A stretch of 64,000 bases of DNA from Igneacidithiobacillus sp041146875 (lineage in GTDB: Bacteria > Pseudomonadota > Gammaproteobacteria > Acidithiobacillales > Acidithiobacillaceae): NCBI RefSeq assembly GCF_041146875.1, contig NZ_JBFRXP010000002.1, forward strand, positions 124,001 through 188,000. The letters are read 5' to 3'. Within the stretch, counting starts at the first letter, position 1, and each line of letters starts with the position of its first letter. This document shows, piece by piece, positions 61,150-64,000 of the stretch. The translations under genes and the position numbers were made by a program. Below the pieces are notes generated by a model that made no database searches, was not told the DNA's origin, and worked only from the letters and a program-made list of their open reading frames with translations.

Positions 61150-62103
61150 TCAGGCGCTGGCTTGCTCCAGCCAGCGCTCCGCATCCAGGGCGGCCATGCA
61201 GCCGGTGCCAGCGCTGGTCACCGCCTGCCGATACACATGATCCTGCACATCGCCAGCGCCAAATACGCCGGCAACGCTGGTCATGGTAGAGAATCCCTCG
61301 CGCCCACCCTTGGTGATTAAGTAGCCCGTCTCGTCCATCGTCAGCTGTCCCTGAAACAGTTGCGTGTTTGGCTGATGACCGATGGCGATGAAGGCGCCGG
61401 TCACGACAATCTCCTGGGTACTGTCATTCTCCATCGAGCGCAGTCGCAGTCCGGTCAGCCCACTGGCGTCTCCCAGCATTTCTGCCACTTGATGATTCCA
61501 GATAACCTTGACGTTTTCCTTGGCAAAGAGCTTGTCTTGTAAGATCTTTTCCGCCCGGAATTTGTCGCGCCGGTGAATGACGGTGACCGACTTGGCAATG
61601 TTGCTCAAATACAAGGCTTCCTCAACTGCGGTGTTGCCGCCGCCGACGACTGCCACGTCCTGATTCCGGTAGAAAAAACCATCGCAAGTGGCGCAAGCGG
61701 AAACCCCCTTGCCGCGATATTTCTCTTCGCTATTGAGGCCCAGATACTTGGCCGAAGCCCCGGTAGCAATGATCAATGCGTCACAGGTATAACTGGCCTG
61801 ATCGCCGCGCAGACGAAAGGGGCGTTCACCTAGCTTGGCCTCGTGGATATGATCAAAAATGATCTCGGTGTCAAAACGACGAGCCTGTTTCTCCAACTCC
61901 GTCATCAGCTCAGGACCAAGAATGCCCTCAGCAGCACCCGGCCAGTTGTCGACATCGGTAGTTGTCATCAATTGACCACCTGGCTCCATTCCTTGGATGA
62001 GTACCGGCTGTAAGTTGGCTCGGGCCGCATAGATGGCAGCTGTGTAACCGGCGGGGCCGGAACCGAGAATGAGTAGGCGGGCGTGTTTGCTATCGTCTGC
62101 CAT
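61150..62103 (-). CDS. trxB: Thioredoxin reductase (317 aa)
   Basis: NADPH-dependent flavoenzyme. LLILGSGPAGYTAAIYAARANL (FAD), redox centre SACATCDGFFY (about 136-139), VAVVGGGNTAVEEALYLSN (NADPH), GVFGAGDVQDHVYRQAVTSAGTGCMAALDAE. Start ATG at 62103 follows AGGAG. In-frame extension to 62364 has no family support. Confidence 0.96.
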   Translation of the reverse strand: MADDSKHARLLILGSGPAGYTAAIYAARANLQPVLIQGMEPGGQLMTTTDVDNWPGAAEGILGPELMTELEKQARRFDTEIIFDHIHEAKLGERPFRLRGDQASYTCDALIIATGASAKYLGLNSEEKYRGKGVSACATCDGFFYRNQDVAVVGGGNTAVEEALYLSNIAKSVTVIHRRDKFRAEKILQDKLFAKENVKVIWNHQVAEMLGDASGLTGLRLRSMENDSTQEIVVTGAFIAIGHQPNTQLFQGQLTMDETGYLITKGGREGFSTMTSVAGVFGAGDVQDHVYRQAVTSAGTGCMAALDAERWLEQASA

Positions 62104-62296
62104 GACTGCTCCTGTCCAGTTAAGATGCCGCAAGTGTAGCATTCCTCCACGCGCCACGGCAGGGAGGCTGGGGCGCGTCTTGTCACCGCGCCGTACCTCG
62201 TTTCCGTCATGGATCTGTCTTGATATTGTAGAGTCTTTCTGCAAAAGTCTCCGCAATACCTTGACAAAAAAGGGGAACGTCGGATAGCTTGCGAGC

Positions 62297-64000
62297 ATGT
62301 CGAAAGCACGTGGCGCAGCAGCATTGAATGGTTCGGCGCGGGTGGGTAAGCCGAACAAGAGCAATTATCCCTGGCGTAGGGAGCTCCTGCTCTTCGTTCT
62401 TTTTCTCTTCAGCCTTTTTGTGGCCATCTCCCTGATCAGCTTCCATCCCCTGGACCCGAGCTGGTTCAACAGCGGTCGAGGAGAGCCTACGCGCAATTGG
62501 GGCGGCGAAACGGGCGCCGAGCTGGCAGCTTTTCTGGTACAAATTCTGGGTATTGCGGCGTGGCTGCTGCCCTTTGCCCTCGTGGCCTTCTGCTGGAGCT
62601 GGTTGCAACGCTTGCATCGGCAGCGCCCTTTGCCGCGCCTACGGATCCTCGGCGGGATACTGTTTTTCCCGAGCTTTAGCGTGCTTTTGGCCTTGCTTTG
62701 GCCGTTGGCTTGGTGGCCAATCAAGGGCCAAAGCCCCGGAGGGATTGTGGGTTTTGGTCTGTCCGCCCTGCTCGCCCCGGTGATCGGTTCGGTTGGCGCA
62801 GGCTTGCTATTTTTCGCGGCCGCCCTGGTCAGTGTCGCGCTCCTCACCCGGTCCAGTCCCGCACAGTGGCTAAGCTATATTCAAGCGCCAAAGATACCGC
62901 ATTTCAGTAGGCCCAAATTCCCTCATTTTTCTTTGCGCTTACCACGCCGACAGCGTAATTCGGCAACAACATCGGTGGCGCCAACTGCAACTAATACTGC
63001 GAATCTGCCAACAGCTCCCAAGACAACGGAACTAGAACGCCCGGTGTCGACGCCCAAGCAGGCCTCGCTGTTGCGCCCGAAGGCTGCGAAGATGGGTACA
63101 GAACAATTACCTTTGCCGGCTCCCGTTGGCCCCCCACGCGCTGATGGCTTGCCCGAATTGGCTCTGCTGGATGCAGCCGACGCAGATGATCCGGCCCTGG
63201 TCCCTTCCGCGGAAGAACTGGTGGCACGTTCCCGCTTCCTGGAAGAAAAATTTGCCGATTTTGGTGTCAGCGCCCAAGTGGTCGATGCGCATCCGGGCCC
63301 GGTCATTACGCGTTATGAGATCGAACCCGCAGCCGGAGTAAAAGTGAGTCAGGTCGCAGGCCTGAGCAAGGATCTGGCGCGTGTGCTCACTGCTCGGGTT
63401 CGTGTGGTCGAGGCGATCCCCGGTAAGGCCACCATGGGTATCGAGGTCCCTAATCCCAAACGACGTGTCGTGCGCTTGTCCGAGATCCTCGGCAGTTCGG
63501 CATTCTCCCACAGCAAAAGCCTGTTGACCCTGGCATTGGGACAGGACATTAGTGGTCAGCCAATCGTTGCTGATCTGGCGCGCATGCCCCATCTTCTAGT
63601 CGCGGGGACTACTGGCGCTGGCAAGTCCGTTGGCGTCAATGCCATGATTTTGAGCATTTTGTACAAGGCTACAGCGCAAGAAGTGCGCATGATCCTGGTC
63701 GATCCCAAAATGCTCGAGCTTTCGGTCTATGAGGGTATCCCCCATCTCCTGGCGCCCGTGGTCACCGATATGCAAGAGGCGGCCAATGCCTTGCGTTGGT
63801 GTGTTGCCGAGATGGAACGCCGTTATAAGTGGATGGCCCATGCTGGCGTGCGCAATCTCGCGGGCTACAATCAGAAACTGCGCGAGGCGGACGCGCGCGG
63901 TGAGACGCTGCCGGGGCCGGACAAAGACTTCAACGACGAGCCGATTGCTTTGCGGCCCCTGCCGGCCATCGTCGTCGTTATTGATGAATTTGCCGACTTG
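62297..64000 (+). CDS. ftsK: DNA translocase FtsK, N-terminal part (568 codons, runs off window)
   Basis: Septum-linked translocase that moves chromosome dimers for resolution. The N-terminus has four membrane helices (about 29-200: ELLLFVLFLFSLFVAISLISF and later segments), then a Pro/Ala/Thr-rich linker (about 210-290), then the alpha-domain (RFLEEKFADFGVSAQVVDAHPGPVITRYEIEP) and the beta/RecA domain with Walker A LLVAGTTGAGKSVGVNAM and MILVDPKMLELSVYEGIPHLL. The reading frame is open to the last base, so the gamma domain is beyond the window. ATG at 62297 is divergent from trxB. Confidence 0.97.
   Translation, partial: MSKARGAAALNGSARVGKPNKSNYPWRRELLLFVLFLFSLFVAISLISFHPLDPSWFNSGRGEPTRNWGGETGAELAAFLVQILGIAAWLLPFALVAFCWSWLQRLHRQRPLPRLRILGGILFFPSFSVLLALLWPLAWWPIKGQSPGGIVGFGLSALLAPVIGSVGAGLLFFAAALVSVALLTRSSPAQWLSYIQAPKIPHFSRPKFPHFSLRLPRRQRNSATTSVAPTATNTANLPTAPKTTELERPVSTPKQASLLRPKAAKMGTEQLPLPAPVGPPRADGLPELALLDAADADDPALVPSAEELVARSRFLEEKFADFGVSAQVVDAHPGPVITRYEIEPAAGVKVSQVAGLSKDLARVLTARVRVVEAIPGKATMGIEVPNPKRRVVRLSEILGSSAFSHSKSLLTLALGQDISGQPIVADLARMPHLLVAGTTGAGKSVGVNAMILSILYKATAQEVRMILVDPKMLELSVYEGIPHLLAPVVTDMQEAANALRWCVAEMERRYKWMAHAGVRNLAGYNQKLREADARGETLPGPDKDFNDEPIALRPLPAIVVVIDEFADL

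Noticed and set aside
61150..62364. 404-codon version of thioredoxin reductase
   Set aside because: The family N-terminus and AGGAG place the start at 62103; the extension has no homology and would overlap the ftsK start.

Overview
The window looks like a piece of an Acidithiobacillus-type genome (acidophilic sulfur or iron oxidiser, class Acidithiobacillia). This call rests on the chromosomal gene order and protein style in the right half (rml operon, hrcA-grpE-dnaK-dnaJ-dapB, a DsrE-family protein, a peroxiredoxin-glutaredoxin fusion with glutathione reductase, mfd-serB) together with conjugative genes of the kind carried by Acidithiobacillus integrative elements. Genus is an inference; no marker gene fixes it. 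There is one run of N (24278-24375), so the window is a scaffold and continuity across that point is not proven.

Left part (1-24182) is conjugative-element DNA. It holds four unrecognised or weakly recognised element genes (1-4421), a two-gene DUF488 module, a TraF-type peptidase with Cys in place of the usual catalytic Ser, a VirB1-type transglycosylase, a TraG/VirD4 coupling ATPase, a UvrD-like helicase gene broken by two compensating frameshifts, and a TraB-like protein. Five of these genes share a GGCTATACC element about 31-37 bases before the start codon, which suggests one transfer regulon. A six-gene, fully overlapping operon sits between the transglycosylase and the coupling protein (7429-17898): serine recombinase, MmeI-like adenine methyltransferase without a visible nuclease motif, SF2 helicase, GIY-YIG nuclease, PHP/SMC-like ATPase, and an AlbA_2/HATPase protein. 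It is the best candidate here for a little-described defence or DNA-modification system.

The N run lies inside an insertion sequence. Matching terminal inverted repeats occur at 24183-24200 and 24453-24470, with the beginning and end of an IS3-like transposase on either side of the gap. The next stretch (24471-28507) is AT-rich and reads leftward: two orphan small proteins, an AidA/PixA inclusion-body protein, a LuxI-type acyl-homoserine-lactone synthase with a good lux-box upstream, and an RsaM-like (DUF4902) regulator. No LuxR gene is visible. The stretch ends at a 32-base 3-prime fragment of a tRNA-Pro gene, which I read as the attachment site marking the island/chromosome boundary.

Right part (28508-64000) is ordinary chromosome. 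It holds rmlACDB for dTDP-rhamnose; a YbhB-like protein; a tandem array of four divergent CorA-family paralogs; rpmB-rpmG; the heat-shock cluster with a CIRCE operator; dapB; an ABM monooxygenase; mrp; dcd; dut-coaBC; radC-dgkA; two small envelope/stress proteins; a DsrE-family protein; an hpt-methylthioinosine phosphorylase pair; gor and prx-grx; serB-mfd; ispD-ispF-truD; a MerR regulator; an Smr protein; trxB; and the first 568 codons of ftsK.
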